Positions 1 to 9,243 are shown, counted from the first letter of the stretch. The stretch is DNA of 64,000 bases from Ahrensia sp. (GCA_028817895.1 JAPPOQ010000015.1:62001-126000), one strand, 5' to 3'. A program made the numbers and translations. Notes: generated by a model from the letters alone, not told the origin.

Positions 1-111
1 AGCATCGCGTTTCAGGCCGCGATTGACCTTGTTCTGGATGGGGCTGTGCAACCAAGCGGCTACACCGAACCGATTCTGCATCGCAGACGGCTCGAGAAGA
101 AGGCGGGTTAG
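1..111 (+). CDS. C-terminal end of a CDS, possibly malate synthase G (partial)
   Basis: An open frame enters from the left edge and ends at TAG 109-111, giving 36 residues that end in [17 protein letters not shown]. The GYTEPxLHxxR ending resembles the carboxy terminus of malate synthase G, which condenses glyoxylate with acetyl-CoA, but this rests on memory of the family ending and on very little sequence. It converges on ptsN, whose stop lies 20 bases further on. Almost the whole gene is outside the window, so no catalytic residue can be checked. Confidence 0.45.
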   Translation, partial: SIAFQAAIDLVLDGAVQPSGYTEPILHRRRLEKKAG

Positions 112-130
112 GGCGCCTCTCCAAAAAATA

Positions 131-595
131 TCAGGCGGCGTTGGCCTTTTCGTCATTGCCCAGAAGGCTGTAGATGATGTCGCGGTCATCGGTCTGACGC
201 AAGGCCGCGAGCGTATCGGCGTTGCGCATGATGCGGGCGATGCGAGACAGCGCCTTGAGGTGGTCAGCACCGCTGCCTTCGGGCGCGATTATTGCGAAGA
301 CGAGGTCCACCGGCTCATCATCCATCGCGTCAAACGGCACCGGTTTGGCGAGCCGCGCAAAAACGCCCGTGATGCGGTCAAGATCCGGAAGTTTCCCATG
401 CGGGATCGCAACGCCATTGCCAATTCCCGTCGAGCCGAGCCGCTCACGTTGCAGCAGCAACTCGAAAATTGTGCGCGGATCGCGACCGGTTTCAGCCGCC
501 GCAACATCGGCGATGTCGCTCAGAAGCTGCTTCTTGGAATTGGACTTCGCATTCGCGATCACGGCGTCACGCGAAATTATGTCAATCAATTGCAT
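131..595 (-). CDS. ptsN: PTS IIA-like nitrogen regulatory protein PtsN (EIIA-Ntr)
   Basis: A 154-residue EIIA domain of the fructose/nitrogen type. The phosphoacceptor histidine is H66 in GVAIPHGKLP, within the conserved stretch GSTGIGNGVAIPH. In proteobacteria this protein ends the nitrogen PTS phosphorelay and tunes K+ uptake, sigma-54-linked functions and the stringent response by protein contacts rather than sugar transport. The frame is open as far as 826, but the ATG at 595 gives the usual family start (MQLIDIIS) and usual length; the longer reading would overlap hpf. It is the last gene of the minus-strand block rpoN-hpf-ptsN, 115 bases after hpf, the standard order in alphaproteobacteria. 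Confidence 0.95.
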   Translation of the reverse strand: MQLIDIISRDAVIANAKSNSKKQLLSDIADVAAAETGRDPRTIFELLLQRERLGSTGIGNGVAIPHGKLPDLDRITGVFARLAKPVPFDAMDDEPVDLVFAIIAPEGSGADHLKALSRIARIMRNADTLAALRQTDDRDIIYSLLGNDEKANAA

Positions 596-710
596 CACTT
601 CCACCCTGAAGCGGGACGCGCCCGCACTCTCTACATTTGCATTGCGCCCATGGTCCGATAAGCGCTTTACAGTATCCGCCTTGTGGCAAACCGAACTGCA
701 GCAGTCCGAA

Positions 711-1289
711 TTAGGCGCTGCCGGCAATTGAGGCCGGATCGACCCAACCAATATTTCCATCGGAACGGCGGTACACCACATTGACCGTGCCATTGGCTGC
801 GTTCTTGAACACGTTGACCGGCTCATCCATCAATTCTAGCTGCATGACCGCCATGGCGACTGTCTGGGTGCGCACGGTGACCGAACTTTCCGCAACGACC
901 AGCGGGGCGAAATCTTCGGCGATTTCCTCATCTTCGTTGGGAGTGGACATCACCGAATAGGCAACATCAAGCCGGTCCTGCGGGTTGTTTCCGGCATGGT
1001 GGTCTTTCAGCTTGCGCTTGTAACGTCGCAAACGCTTTTCGATGCGCTCGGCCGCCTTATCAAAGCTTGCATGCGGATCGGGTTCTCGCGCGCTGGCCTG
1101 CAGGCTGATGCCTGAATCAAGATGCAGCATGCAATCCGCCAGGAAAAACGAGCCCTGTTTCTCCATCGTCACATGGCCGCTGAAACCATGGCCGAAATAT
1201 TTGTCGACGGCTTCGCTGATACGATCTTCGATGCGGGAGCGCAGCGCGTCTCCAATGTCCATATGTTTGCCGGATATGCGCAGCGACAT
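711..1289 (-). CDS. hpf: Ribosome hibernation promoting factor, long form (HPF/RaiA family)
   Basis: A 192-residue protein. Residues 1 to about 105 form the S30AE/YfiA ribosome-binding domain (MSLRISGKHMDIGDALRSRI), with a basic segment near RYKRKLKDHH. Residues about 130-190 are the C-terminal dimerisation domain ending in VVYRRSDGNIGWVDP. The presence of both domains makes this the long form, which can pair 70S ribosomes into 100S dimers on its own during stationary phase. It lies between rpoN and ptsN on the same strand. The ATG at 1289 matches the family start. The 266 bases between hpf and the rpoN stop leave room for a separate promoter, but I could not identify one. Confidence 0.95.
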   Translation of the reverse strand: MSLRISGKHMDIGDALRSRIEDRISEAVDKYFGHGFSGHVTMEKQGSFFLADCMLHLDSGISLQASAREPDPHASFDKAAERIEKRLRRYKRKLKDHHAGNNPQDRLDVAYSVMSTPNEDEEIAEDFAPLVVAESSVTVRTQTVAMAVMQLELMDEPVNVFKNAANGTVNVVYRRSDGNIGWVDPASIAGSA

Positions 1290-1555
1290 AAAGTCATCTC
1301 CAAACTATGGTCGGCACAGCAGCTAGCGAAAGTCTACCCAACAAGCCGCGCTGTCGTAACCCCTTGTGGGAAACAGTTAATGCAGATTGCGATGTGCCAA
1401 AAATATGAGGTTTCGAGACCTGCCGCGCAATCACAGTCGCTCCAGATCCCACATATCAGCTCGGACTGGGCCGGAACTGAACTTCGCCGTGCTTATTTCT
1501 GCACAGTGCCATTGTCAATGAATCATTCGTTTTGATCAGCTGGGATGGTGAGGGT

Positions 1556-3109
1556 TCACGCCGGTTCGCGCAAGCGCGCTCTTTCCTCAGCCTGCTTTTC
1601 ACGCCTGCGCTGGACTGAGGAGGGGATCATCATGGCGTCTCGATATTTTGCCACCGTGCGGCGAGCGATTTTGATCCCAGCAGCTTCAAGCGCTGAAACG
1701 ACTGCATCATCGCTCAAAACGGTCGCTGCGGTTTCGCTGTCGATCATCGACTTGATGCGATCGCGAACCGCTTCGGAGGAGTGCGCATCACCATCTCCGG
1801 TGGATGTGATTGCGGTGGTGAAGAAGTATTTCAGCTCGAACATGCCCCGCGGTGTGAGCATGTATTTTCCGCTTGTGACACGACTGACCGAGGATTCATG
1901 CATGTCGATCTCGTCAGCGATCATCTGAAGGGTAAGGGGTTTCAAGCCTCTGACGCCGTGAACCAGAAATGCATCCTGCTTCTTCACGATTTCGCGGGCG
2001 ACCTTCAGGATAGTGTGCGCACGCTGGTCGAGACTGCGCGTCAGCCAACTTGCGTTTTGCAGACATTCGGTTACGAATTCCCGGTCCTTGCCCTTATCGG
2101 CCTGCTTCGACACTTCAGCCACATAGTTTTGGTCAACCAGCACACGCGGTAAGGTTTCGCTGTTCAATTCGACGCGCCATGATCCGTCCGGCGCTTCGCT
2201 GACCACCACGTCAGGCGAAATGTCGGCAATGTTCTCACTCGCGAAAAGGCTGCCAGGCCGTGGTTCAAGAGCCTGAACTTCCTGCAAAATTTCACTGAGT
2301 TCCTCGACATCAAGACCTGTGAGGAGGCCCAGGCCAACAAAGTCGCGCTTTGCGAGCCGGTGCAGATTGTCGAGAACCAATTGCATCGCCGGGTCAAGCC
2401 GGTTCTTTTCCCTAAGCTGCAATGCCAGACATTCGGACAGGGAGCGCGCTCCAATACCGGTCGGCTCGAAAGTTTGAACGAGTTTGAGCGCTTCATCGAT
2501 CTCTTGAGGTTCGACCGATAGACGTTCGGACAGCTCGTTGAAGTCTTCACGCAAATAGCCTGCATCATCCAGCAAATCGACGAGGCAGGCGGCAAGGGCA
2601 TGCAAACGGGGCGGCGCCGCGGCAATGGCCAGCTGGCTGTGAAGATGGTCGCGCAATGTTAAGCGCTGCGGGGTCAACTCGCCGAGATCGACATCGTCTG
2701 CGCCGCGGCTCGTGCTGGTCGGCAGTCCGGAAGACGAAATGCGAAACTGCTCATCGCGTCTCGGCTCAAATTGGGTGTTGCCCCGCAAAGAGGGATCGTC
2801 CGGGAAGGCGTTTTCGACATCCGTACCGAGCGTTTCGCTTAGCCGTTTCGCGTCGGTTTCAAGACTTGAGTCCAGTTTCAACTCGGCGTTTTCGGCGCGA
2901 GCTTCGAGGCTGGCGTGCTCGGCATCGGGCGCACGCGTCTCACCAACGCTGTGGTCGACTTCGAGAAAGGGATTGGCCTCCAGTTGAGAATCAATGAAGG
3001 CATTCAGTTCGATATTGGACAATGTGAGCAGCTTTATGGACTGGCTCAGCTGTTGCGTCATTACCAGCGATTGCGACTGACGCAGAGCCAGTTTTTGTGC
3101 CAAGGCCAT
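1556..3109 (-). CDS. rpoN: RNA polymerase sigma-54 factor RpoN
   Basis: A 517-residue sigma-54. The N-terminal activator-interacting region is Gln- and Leu-rich (LALRQSQSLVMTQQLSQSIKLL), followed by an acidic linker and the core-binding domain. The C-terminal part has a helix-turn-helix (ESSVSRVTSGKYM) and the RpoN box ARRTVAKYRD, which reads the -24 promoter element; the last position is Asp where Glu is more usual, a conservative change. It directs transcription of nitrogen-assimilation and other enhancer-dependent genes. It sits downstream of lptB (133-base gap) and upstream of hpf and ptsN, the classic rpoN neighbourhood linking sigma-54 with the nitrogen PTS. Confidence 0.97.
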   Translation of the reverse strand: MALAQKLALRQSQSLVMTQQLSQSIKLLTLSNIELNAFIDSQLEANPFLEVDHSVGETRAPDAEHASLEARAENAELKLDSSLETDAKRLSETLGTDVENAFPDDPSLRGNTQFEPRRDEQFRISSSGLPTSTSRGADDVDLGELTPQRLTLRDHLHSQLAIAAAPPRLHALAACLVDLLDDAGYLREDFNELSERLSVEPQEIDEALKLVQTFEPTGIGARSLSECLALQLREKNRLDPAMQLVLDNLHRLAKRDFVGLGLLTGLDVEELSEILQEVQALEPRPGSLFASENIADISPDVVVSEAPDGSWRVELNSETLPRVLVDQNYVAEVSKQADKGKDREFVTECLQNASWLTRSLDQRAHTILKVAREIVKKQDAFLVHGVRGLKPLTLQMIADEIDMHESSVSRVTSGKYMLTPRGMFELKYFFTTAITSTGDGDAHSSEAVRDRIKSMIDSETAATVLSDDAVVSALEAAGIKIARRTVAKYRDAMMIPSSVQRRREKQAEERARLREPA

Positions 3110-3242
3110 TTTGATACCCGTAACTCACTGCTCTTCGCGCCTGATGGCCAAACGAAGGGCGACCCCATCAATGCAGCGCCTGAGTCTGCAATTTGCGTGC
3201 CAATTCTTGACCGCTACAAGGGAACTTACAAGGGCAGAGCCT

Positions 3243-4208
3243 TCAAAGTGTAAACTGATCGCCCAAATAGAGCCGCCGAACGTCAGCATTGTTAACAATG
3301 TCTTGCGGCTTGCCGTGTGTGAGCACCTGACCATTGGCGATGATATAGGCCCGGTCAATCAATCCCAGCGTCTCGCGCACATTGTGGTCGGTGATCAAGA
3401 CACCGATCCCACGCCGGGTCAGGTGGCGCACCAACTCCTGGATGTCTCCGACTGCGATCGGGTCAACCCCGGCGAAGGGTTCGTCGAGCAGCATGAAAGC
3501 CGGGCGTGACGCGAGCGCGCGCGCAATCTCCAACCTGCGCCGTTCGCCGCCGGAAAGGGCGATGGACGGCGACTTTCTCAGATGAGTGATCTTGAATTCG
3601 TCGAGCAGAGAATCGAGTTGCTCTGCCCGCTTCTTCGCATCCGGTTCCACGATTTCAAGAACCGCCTTAATGTTGTTCTCAACTGAAAGTCCACGAAAGA
3701 TGGATGCTTCCTGAGGCAAATAGCCGATGCCAAGCCGGGCGCGCCGATACATCGGCATGGAACTGACATCATGCCCATCAAGAAAGATTTGTCCCGCATC
3801 GGGTCGGATCAGGCCCGTGATCATGTAAAAGCAGGTGGTCTTGCCTGCGCCATTCGGTCCGAGCAGCCCAACGGACTCGCCGCGTCGGACGCCGAGGCTT
3901 GCTCCATTGACGACCAGCCGTTGCTTGAACGACTTTCTCAACCCGGCAACGAGCAGGGTGCCGTCTTTGGAGATTTGCGAACTGGCAGCTGCTTCCTGCG
4001 CGGTTTCTGGCGGCACGGGCGCTTCTTCAGTCGGTGCGAGTTCAGGCGACAGGGCTGGGCTCTGACGCGGGATCGGCGGCACATCATCGCGCTGATCAGC
4101 AGACTGCGCTGTTGGCGCGGTGGGAACGATGCGCGGTTCGGAGGCGGGTAGGGGCTGTTCGTCAGCCTCGCGCGCTCGTCGCTTTTTCGGCCACAGGCGC
4201 ATGGTCAA
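3243..4208 (-). CDS. lptB: LPS export ABC transporter ATP-binding protein LptB with N-terminal extension
   Basis: A 321-residue ABC ATPase that powers extraction of lipopolysaccharide from the inner membrane with LptFG. Walker A is GPNGAGKTT (117-125), the signature LSGGERRRLEI (219-229), Walker B MLLDEPFAGVDP, and the H-switch ITDHNVRE. The first ~80 residues are a Pro/Ala/Glu-rich, probably disordered extension absent from ordinary ~240-residue LptB. An internal start near the ABC domain cannot be excluded, but the upstream start at 4208 lies 30 bases after the lptA stop, as expected in an operon. Encoded between lptA and rpoN. Confidence 0.93.
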   Translation of the reverse strand: MTMRLWPKKRRAREADEQPLPASEPRIVPTAPTAQSADQRDDVPPIPRQSPALSPELAPTEEAPVPPETAQEAAASSQISKDGTLLVAGLRKSFKQRLVVNGASLGVRRGESVGLLGPNGAGKTTCFYMITGLIRPDAGQIFLDGHDVSSMPMYRRARLGIGYLPQEASIFRGLSVENNIKAVLEIVEPDAKKRAEQLDSLLDEFKITHLRKSPSIALSGGERRRLEIARALASRPAFMLLDEPFAGVDPIAVGDIQELVRHLTRRGIGVLITDHNVRETLGLIDRAYIIANGQVLTHGKPQDIVNNADVRRLYLGDQFTL

Positions 4209-4238
4209 GCGTCACCTATCGTTGCCGGGATGTCCGGA

Positions 4239-4763
4239 TCAGTCTGTCGAGCCGGGCTGAAAGACGGTGCTGACACGTCCACCACAGGATTCGATCTTGG
4301 CTACATTGGTTTTAAGGTTGGCAACGAGCTTGCAGCCCTTCGCGATGTTGGGACCCTGACTGACGACCACATTGCCTGTCAGCACGATGTCTTCAGTTGC
4401 AACGATGAAAAGCCCTTCATCCGCAGATGCCGTGTTGTCATCGGATGTAGCGATGACATTGCCGAACAGTTCCAGCTTCTCAATATCGTTCTGCCCACCT
4501 GAGCCGTCTTTCACGTAATGGACCACAAGCTTGTCGGTGGTGATGACGCTGGTCCCCTGTTGCACCTTCACATTGCCGTCGAATTCGGCCTTGGCTTCGC
4601 CGTCGAGCACTTCAAGCCTGTCGGCATCGATCTTGACGGGGTCGTCGCTGTTCCCGCGGAAACCCTCAAAGGCCTGGCCGGACACCTGCGCCAGAGCTGA
4701 GGTGACGAGCAGACAAAATGAAAATGCAGTGGCGACGAGGCCCCGCAGCGAAAAGAGTTTCAT
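4239..4763 (-). CDS. lptA: LPS export periplasmic bridge protein LptA
   Basis: A 174-residue OstA/LptA-domain protein. It begins with a Sec signal peptide (hydrophobic LVATAFSFCLLVTSALA, cleavage probably after residue 25) and continues as a beta-jellyroll repeat region (KIDADRLEVLDGEAKAEFDGNVKVQQGTS is typical of the family). LptA monomers stack head to tail to form the periplasmic bridge that carries LPS from LptBFGC to the outer-membrane LptDE. Its ATG overlaps the last four bases of lptC, so the two are translationally coupled, and lptB follows 30 bases later. Confidence 0.93.
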   Translation of the reverse strand: MKLFSLRGLVATAFSFCLLVTSALAQVSGQAFEGFRGNSDDPVKIDADRLEVLDGEAKAEFDGNVKVQQGTSVITTDKLVVHYVKDGSGGQNDIEKLELFGNVIATSDDNTASADEGLFIVATEDIVLTGNVVVSQGPNIAKGCKLVANLKTNVAKIESCGGRVSTVFQPGSTD

Positions 4764-5440
4764 TGCTGAATGTCCCCGCCATTATTGGAAGTGGCGACCG
4801 TGGATTCGCCGCGTTTGACCGGTTGTGTGATCGTCACCCGAACATTGTTTCGAAAGACGATGCGTTTCCCATTGTTATGCACGTCAACGGCGTCCGCCAG
4901 TATTTTTGAGTTTTCTGACACGACTTTGACCGGCTCGCCGCTCACCATCGAGCCCCCGCGCACATCGATATCGGCTGAAATCATGTCGATGTCCATTCCG
5001 CGTGCGCCGCGAATGGCAATATTTCCGCGCAGCTGCAACGTTTCGGCGTCAGAGTCGTAAGTGCCCTCATCCGCCGCCAAAGTTGCGTAACTGGCGGCAT
5101 CCATCGGCAAATCGGCATCAATCACCTCAAGATCGATGATTTCGGGCTTTGTCAGATCTTGAATGGCGCGGTTGGCTTTCACCTCATAGGGCCGCTTTTG
5201 TGCATCAAACCCCGCCATTTTCGGTGTTTCCATGACCAGCCGGCCATCCTGCAGTGATGCATTGCCGATGGAAAAGTTGCTCATGGGAACAAAAGAAACA
5301 GCGGCGATGGCCACGAAACCTGCGGTCGAGACTAGAGCTGCTGTGGGCAGAGCAAAGCGCATCATGCGCACCATCAGCGAATGACGGCGCGCACGGCGAA
5401 AGTCGCGCGCATCGCGACGATTGGCAACCTGCTCTTGCAT
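4760..5440 (-). CDS. lptC: LPS export protein LptC
   Basis: A 226-residue bitopic inner-membrane protein. The first ~28 residues are basic and cytoplasmic, residues about 29-51 form a single membrane anchor (ALPTAALVSTAGFVAIAAV), and the rest is a periplasmic LptC/OstA-like beta domain. LptC passes LPS from the LptBFG transporter to LptA. It is longer than the 191-residue E. coli protein, which is usual for alphaproteobacteria. It is the first gene of lptC-lptA-lptB, overlapping lptA by four bases; the RNase D-like gene lies 145 bases upstream on the same strand. Confidence 0.9.
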   Translation of the reverse strand: MQEQVANRRDARDFRRARRHSLMVRMMRFALPTAALVSTAGFVAIAAVSFVPMSNFSIGNASLQDGRLVMETPKMAGFDAQKRPYEVKANRAIQDLTKPEIIDLEVIDADLPMDAASYATLAADEGTYDSDAETLQLRGNIAIRGARGMDIDMISADIDVRGGSMVSGEPVKVVSENSKILADAVDVHNNGKRIVFRNNVRVTITQPVKRGESTVATSNNGGDIQQ

Positions 5441-5585
5441 CTGTGATGTCCGGTTCCGCTCGGCTGGGAAGAAACGATCATGGCCTCAATGCCACGAAGT
5501 GGTAACCACAAAATTGCGGTGGTAATGCGACATCGGTGGCGACAAGGCGTGTCGAACCGGGATCTCAAAACTCTTGGCTACGCCG

Positions 5586-6200
5586 TCACGAATGGGAGAA
5601 AATATCTTCCTCTTCCCAACCAGCCAGATCAAGCAGGCAACGGTCCGGCAAAAAGCTGAAGCAGGCGGCGGCGAGGTCTTCGCGCTCTTCACGTTGCAAG
5701 CGGGCATCGAGCGCATAGCGAAGCCGGTGCAAATACAGCACGTCAGAGGCTGCATAGGCCTGTTGCGCGTCGCTCAATTCTTCAGCCGCCCAATCTGATG
5801 ATTGCTGCTGTTTGGACAGATCAATGCCGATCAGTTCTCGGCAAAGGTCTTTCAAACCATGGCGATCCGTATAGGTGCGGGTCAGGCGCGAGGCGATCTT
5901 TGTGCAATAGACATTGCGCGCCAATGCACCGAACGCATGGTGGAGTACGGCGATGTCGAAGCGACCGAAATGAAACAGTTTCACGATCGAATCATCGGCG
6001 AGCAATTTCTCTATGTTTGGGGCGCTCGTCTGGCCTTTGGCGATCTGCACGATGTCTGCGCTTCCATCTCCGGGAGACAGTTGAACCACGCAGAGCCGGT
6101 CGCGATGCGGATTGAGACCCAACGTCTCCGTGTCGATGGCAACGCTTTCGCCATAGGCGTCGAGATTGGGCAGATCGCCCTTGTGCAGTCTGATCGTCAA
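5586..6200 (-). CDS. Short RNase D-like 3'-5' exonuclease
   Basis: A 204-residue DEDDy exonuclease. The metal ligands are D23 and E25 (AIDTETLGL), D82 (HFGRFD) and D153, with Y149 four residues before D153 (YAASD), giving the DEDDy form. It lacks the HRDC domains of full-length RNase D, as in the short alphaproteobacterial version, and is expected to trim RNA 3' ends, for example tRNA precursors. The best start is a TTG at 6200, with GGAG eight bases upstream and a start-to-motif distance that fits the family. It commonly sits beside lptC in this bacterial order. Confidence 0.9.
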   Translation of the reverse strand: MTIRLHKGDLPNLDAYGESVAIDTETLGLNPHRDRLCVVQLSPGDGSADIVQIAKGQTSAPNIEKLLADDSIVKLFHFGRFDIAVLHHAFGALARNVYCTKIASRLTRTYTDRHGLKDLCRELIGIDLSKQQQSSDWAAEELSDAQQAYAASDVLYLHRLRYALDARLQREEREDLAAACFSFLPDRCLLDLAGWEEEDIFSHS

Positions 6201-6284
6201 AATGCCGCTCCGAATCTACCGTTTGCGACCTGATGCCAGAGATGGCGGCAATTGCAAGTCGCCTTCCTGGGGCAGGGTTCTTGT

Positions 6285-7379
6285 TCAGCGCACGCGCTCG
6301 CCATCAGCATCGAAGAACACGGCCTTCGCCAGATTGAAGGCCAGACGCGTGGTCTTGCCGGGCTGCACATCCGCGTCGGCGCGGAGCCGCGCCGTCACTT
6401 CCGTACCACCAAGCTTGGTGATGGCGTAAGTGTCGGAACCGGCTGTCTCGACGACTTCAATAACGCAATCCGCCTCCGCAAGCGTGCCGGTGCTGTCGGC
6501 ACTTTCCGGATCAGTAATTGCTTCGGGGCGCAGACCCATCGTGATGGCCTTGTCGGCGGAAGCGCCGCTCAGGGCCGATGTGTTTGAGACTGCGAAGGAC
6601 AGATCCGCCCCATCACCGGTCACCTTCGCCGTCTTGCCGGACACGCTGACCGGAACCATGTTCATGGAAGGCGACCCCATGAATTCAGCGACGAACATAT
6701 TGGCGGGATTGTCGTAAATCTCGGTTGGCGTGCCGAATTGCTGCAAGATGCCATCTTTCAGCACGGCGATTTTCGAGGCCAGCGTCATCGCCTCGATCTG
6801 ATCATGCGTCACATAGACGATCGTCGTGCCCATGCGCTGGTGCAGCCGCTTGATCTCGGTGCGCATGTCGACACGCAATTTCGCATCCAGGTTGGACAAG
6901 GGTTCGTCAAACAGGAACACCTGCGGATCACGCACCAGCGCGCGACCCATCGCCACGCGCTGCCTCTGTCCACCGGAAAGCTGCCCCGGCTTGCGTTTCA
7001 GCAGATGGCCGATTTGCAGCATGTCGGCGACCTGCGTCACCTTGGCGTCACGCTCGGACTTTGGCAGTCCACGGATTTCCATGCCGAAGGCGATGTTTTT
7101 CTCCACGCTCATATTGGGATAGAGCGCGTAGGACTGGAACACCATCGCGATGTCACGCTTCGACGGATGCAGGCCGACGACCGAACGTTCACCGATGCGT
7201 ATGTCGCCACTGGTGACCGGTTCCAGCCCAGCAATCGTGTTTAACAGGGTGGACTTGCCGCAGCCGGATGGGCCGATGAGCACGAGGAAGCCGCCTTCCT
7301 CGATTTCCAGATCGATGCCTTTGAGGACTTCGACACTGCCAAAGCTCTTGCGCAGATTGTCAATTTTGAGAAACGCCAC
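6285..7379 (-). CDS. Carbohydrate ABC transporter ATP-binding protein (UgpC/MsmK type)
   Basis: A 364-residue CUT1-family ATPase. Walker A is GPSGCGKST (36-44), the signature [14 protein letters not shown], Walker [16 protein letters not shown], and the switch histidine lies in VTHDQIEAMT. The last ~120 residues form the OB/TOBE regulatory domain found in MalK/UgpC proteins. It energises the two permeases encoded just upstream in the same operon (gap to the permease stop is four bases). It is the last gene of the minus-strand unit GMC oxidoreductase - binding protein - permease - permease - ATPase. The substrate cannot be told from the ATPase. Confidence 0.92.
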   Translation of the reverse strand: MAFLKIDNLRKSFGSVEVLKGIDLEIEEGGFLVLIGPSGCGKSTLLNTIAGLEPVTSGDIRIGERSVVGLHPSKRDIAMVFQSYALYPNMSVEKNIAFGMEIRGLPKSERDAKVTQVADMLQIGHLLKRKPGQLSGGQRQRVAMGRALVRDPQVFLFDEPLSNLDAKLRVDMRTEIKRLHQRMGTTIVYVTHDQIEAMTLASKIAVLKDGILQQFGTPTEIYDNPANMFVAEFMGSPSMNMVPVSVSGKTAKVTGDGADLSFAVSNTSALSGASADKAITMGLRPEAITDPESADSTGTLAEADCVIEVVETAGSDTYAITKLGGTEVTARLRADADVQPGKTTRLAFNLAKAVFFDADGERVR

Positions 7380-7383
7380 AACT

Positions 7384-8301
7384 TTACCCCTTCACTGCGC
7401 CGGCCATGAGGCCGCGCACGAAATATCGGCCCGATACGACGTAAACGATGAGCGTCGGCAGGGCTGCCAGAATAGCTCCGGCAAAATGGACATTGTATTC
7501 CTTCACGCCGGTGGAGGAGTTCACCAGATTGTTGAGCGCAACCGTCATGGGAATCGAGTCGAAGTCGGCAAAAGACGCGCCGAACAGAAAGTCGTTCCAC
7601 ACATTGGTGAACTGCCAAATCACGGTGACCACGATGATCGGGCCTGACGATGGCAGCAGGATACGGTTGAAAATCTGGAAAAAGGAGGCGCCGTCAATTT
7701 GGGCCGCGCGCACCAGTTCGGTCGGGAAAGCCTGATAGTAGTTGCGGAAAAACAGCGTCGTGAAGCCAAGCCCGTAAACCACATGCACCAGCACCAGGCC
7801 CCATGTGGTTCCCGCAAGGCCCAATATGCCAAGCACACGGGCCATCGGGATGAGCACGATCTGGAATGGAATGAAGCAAGACAGCAGGATCAGTCCGAAG
7901 ACGATGCCATCGCCTTTGAACCGCCATTTCGTGAGCACGTAACCGTTCAGCGCGCCAAGCAGGGTGGAGATGATGACGGCAGGCACCACCATGAGGATCG
8001 AATTCATGAAATAGGGCTGAAGGCCGGTCGGCTGCACTCCGATCTGCGCTGTCGACCAGGCCGACAGCCATGGCGCGATCGTCCATTCGCTGGGCAGGGA
8101 GAGCATATCGCCCTGCCGGATTTCAGACAGCGGCTTGAGCGAATTGACCAGCATCACCCAAAGCGGCAGCAGGTAGTAAATCGCGAAAATGATCAACAGG
8201 GCGTAGAGAAGGACGCGCCCGATGGAAAAGCGGCGGCCCGTGCCGTCCGCTTCCGGCAGGGACGATCGGTCGAGCGCGGTGCTGGCGTTTGGAGCGCTCA
8301 T
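7384..8301 (-). CDS. Carbohydrate ABC transporter permease (MalG type)
   Basis: A 305-residue inner-membrane permease with about six membrane segments and the cytoplasmic EAA coupling loop (ELVRAAQIDGASFFQIFNRILLP) that docks on the ATPase. The first ~25 residues are polar and precede the first membrane helix. It belongs to the CUT1 MalG/UgpE side of the family and pairs with the MalF-like permease, whose stop codon it overlaps by four bases (8298-8301). CUT1 importers carry oligosaccharides, polyols and glycerol derivatives, so a polyhydroxylated substrate is likely but not proven. Confidence 0.9.
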   Translation of the reverse strand: MSAPNASTALDRSSLPEADGTGRRFSIGRVLLYALLIIFAIYYLLPLWVMLVNSLKPLSEIRQGDMLSLPSEWTIAPWLSAWSTAQIGVQPTGLQPYFMNSILMVVPAVIISTLLGALNGYVLTKWRFKGDGIVFGLILLSCFIPFQIVLIPMARVLGILGLAGTTWGLVLVHVVYGLGFTTLFFRNYYQAFPTELVRAAQIDGASFFQIFNRILLPSSGPIIVVTVIWQFTNVWNDFLFGASFADFDSIPMTVALNNLVNSSTGVKEYNVHFAGAILAALPTLIVYVVSGRYFVRGLMAGAVKG

Positions 8302-9173
8302 GATTTTTTCTCCGAACGCAGTTCAGAATAGAGATATGGCACGATGATCGAAAAGATCATGATCAGCATGATCACAGCAGATGAAGCGCCGATCCCCATC
8401 AGGTTTCGCGTGAATGTGTAGGAATACATGAAGGTTGCGGGCAGTTCGGTCGCCTGACCTGGGCCTCCGCCCGTCAGTGCGATCACAAGGTCATAGGCCT
8501 TGATGGCAAGGTGAGCGAGCACAACGAAAGCCGACAGAAACACCGGACGCATCAGCGGAATGATGATGCGTCGATAGATGGTGAAGCCGGAAGCGCCGTC
8601 CATCTGCGCTGCCCGGATAATTTCACTGTCGACCCCACGTAAACCGGCCAGGAACATGGCCATCACGAAGCCCGATGATTGCCACACCGCGGCGATGACG
8701 ACGGTGTAGATCGCAAAGTTGCGATCCTTGATCCAGTTGAACGCAAAGCTCTCCCAACCCCATTGCTGCATGGTGTGTTCAAGCCCGATGCCGGGGTCTA
8801 GAAACCATTTCCATGCTGTGCCGGTGACGATGAAGGACAGCGCCATGGGATAGAGATAGATGGGTCGCAGCACCCCTTCGGCGCGGATTTTCTGATCAAG
8901 CAGGATGGCGACCAGCAGGCCGAGCGCGGTGCAGATGATGATGTAGAGCGCGCCAAAGACCCACAAATTGTTGAGGGCACGCCACCAATGGGGAAGCTTG
9001 AAGAGCCGTTCGTAATTGTCGAGCCCCACAAAGCCGTAAGAGGGAAGCATGCGGCTGTCGGACACAGACAGATAGCCGGTATAGATGATGAAGCCGTAGA
9101 CGAAGAAAAGAACCAGCAGAAAGCTTGGCGCAAGCACAAGCCTGGGCAGCCAGTCCTGGAGACGTTCACTCAC
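8298..9173 (-). CDS. Carbohydrate ABC transporter permease (MalF type)
   Basis: A 291-residue permease with six predicted membrane helices and the EAA loop EIIRAAQMDGASGFTIYRRIIIP near residue 190. It forms a heterodimer with the next gene product. The start at 9173 lies 70 bases after the binding-protein stop, and that gap contains a perfect eight-base-pair stem-loop (9199-9224). No partner domain or fusion is seen, and the length is normal for the family. Confidence 0.9.
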   Translation of the reverse strand: MSERLQDWLPRLVLAPSFLLVLFFVYGFIIYTGYLSVSDSRMLPSYGFVGLDNYERLFKLPHWWRALNNLWVFGALYIIICTALGLLVAILLDQKIRAEGVLRPIYLYPMALSFIVTGTAWKWFLDPGIGLEHTMQQWGWESFAFNWIKDRNFAIYTVVIAAVWQSSGFVMAMFLAGLRGVDSEIIRAAQMDGASGFTIYRRIIIPLMRPVFLSAFVVLAHLAIKAYDLVIALTGGGPGQATELPATFMYSYTFTRNLMGIGASSAVIMLIMIFSIIVPYLYSELRSEKKS

Positions 9174-9198
9174 CGAATTTCTCCCCCCGGAAGACTGA

Positions 9199-9224
9199 AC
9201 GGGGCGACAATCGCGCCGCCCCGT
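9199..9224 (-). promoter_or_regulatory. Intercistronic stem-loop between binding-protein and permease genes
   Basis: A perfect inverted repeat, ACGGGGCG at 9199-9206 and CGCCCCGT at 9217-9224, with a ten-base loop. It lies between the binding-protein stop and the MalF-like permease start. There is no T-tract, so it is more likely an mRNA-stabilising element or partial terminator than a full terminator. The other two importers in this window have a hairpin at the same place. Confidence 0.6.
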
Positions 9225-9243
9225 CAGCAGAAGTTTGCCGCGT

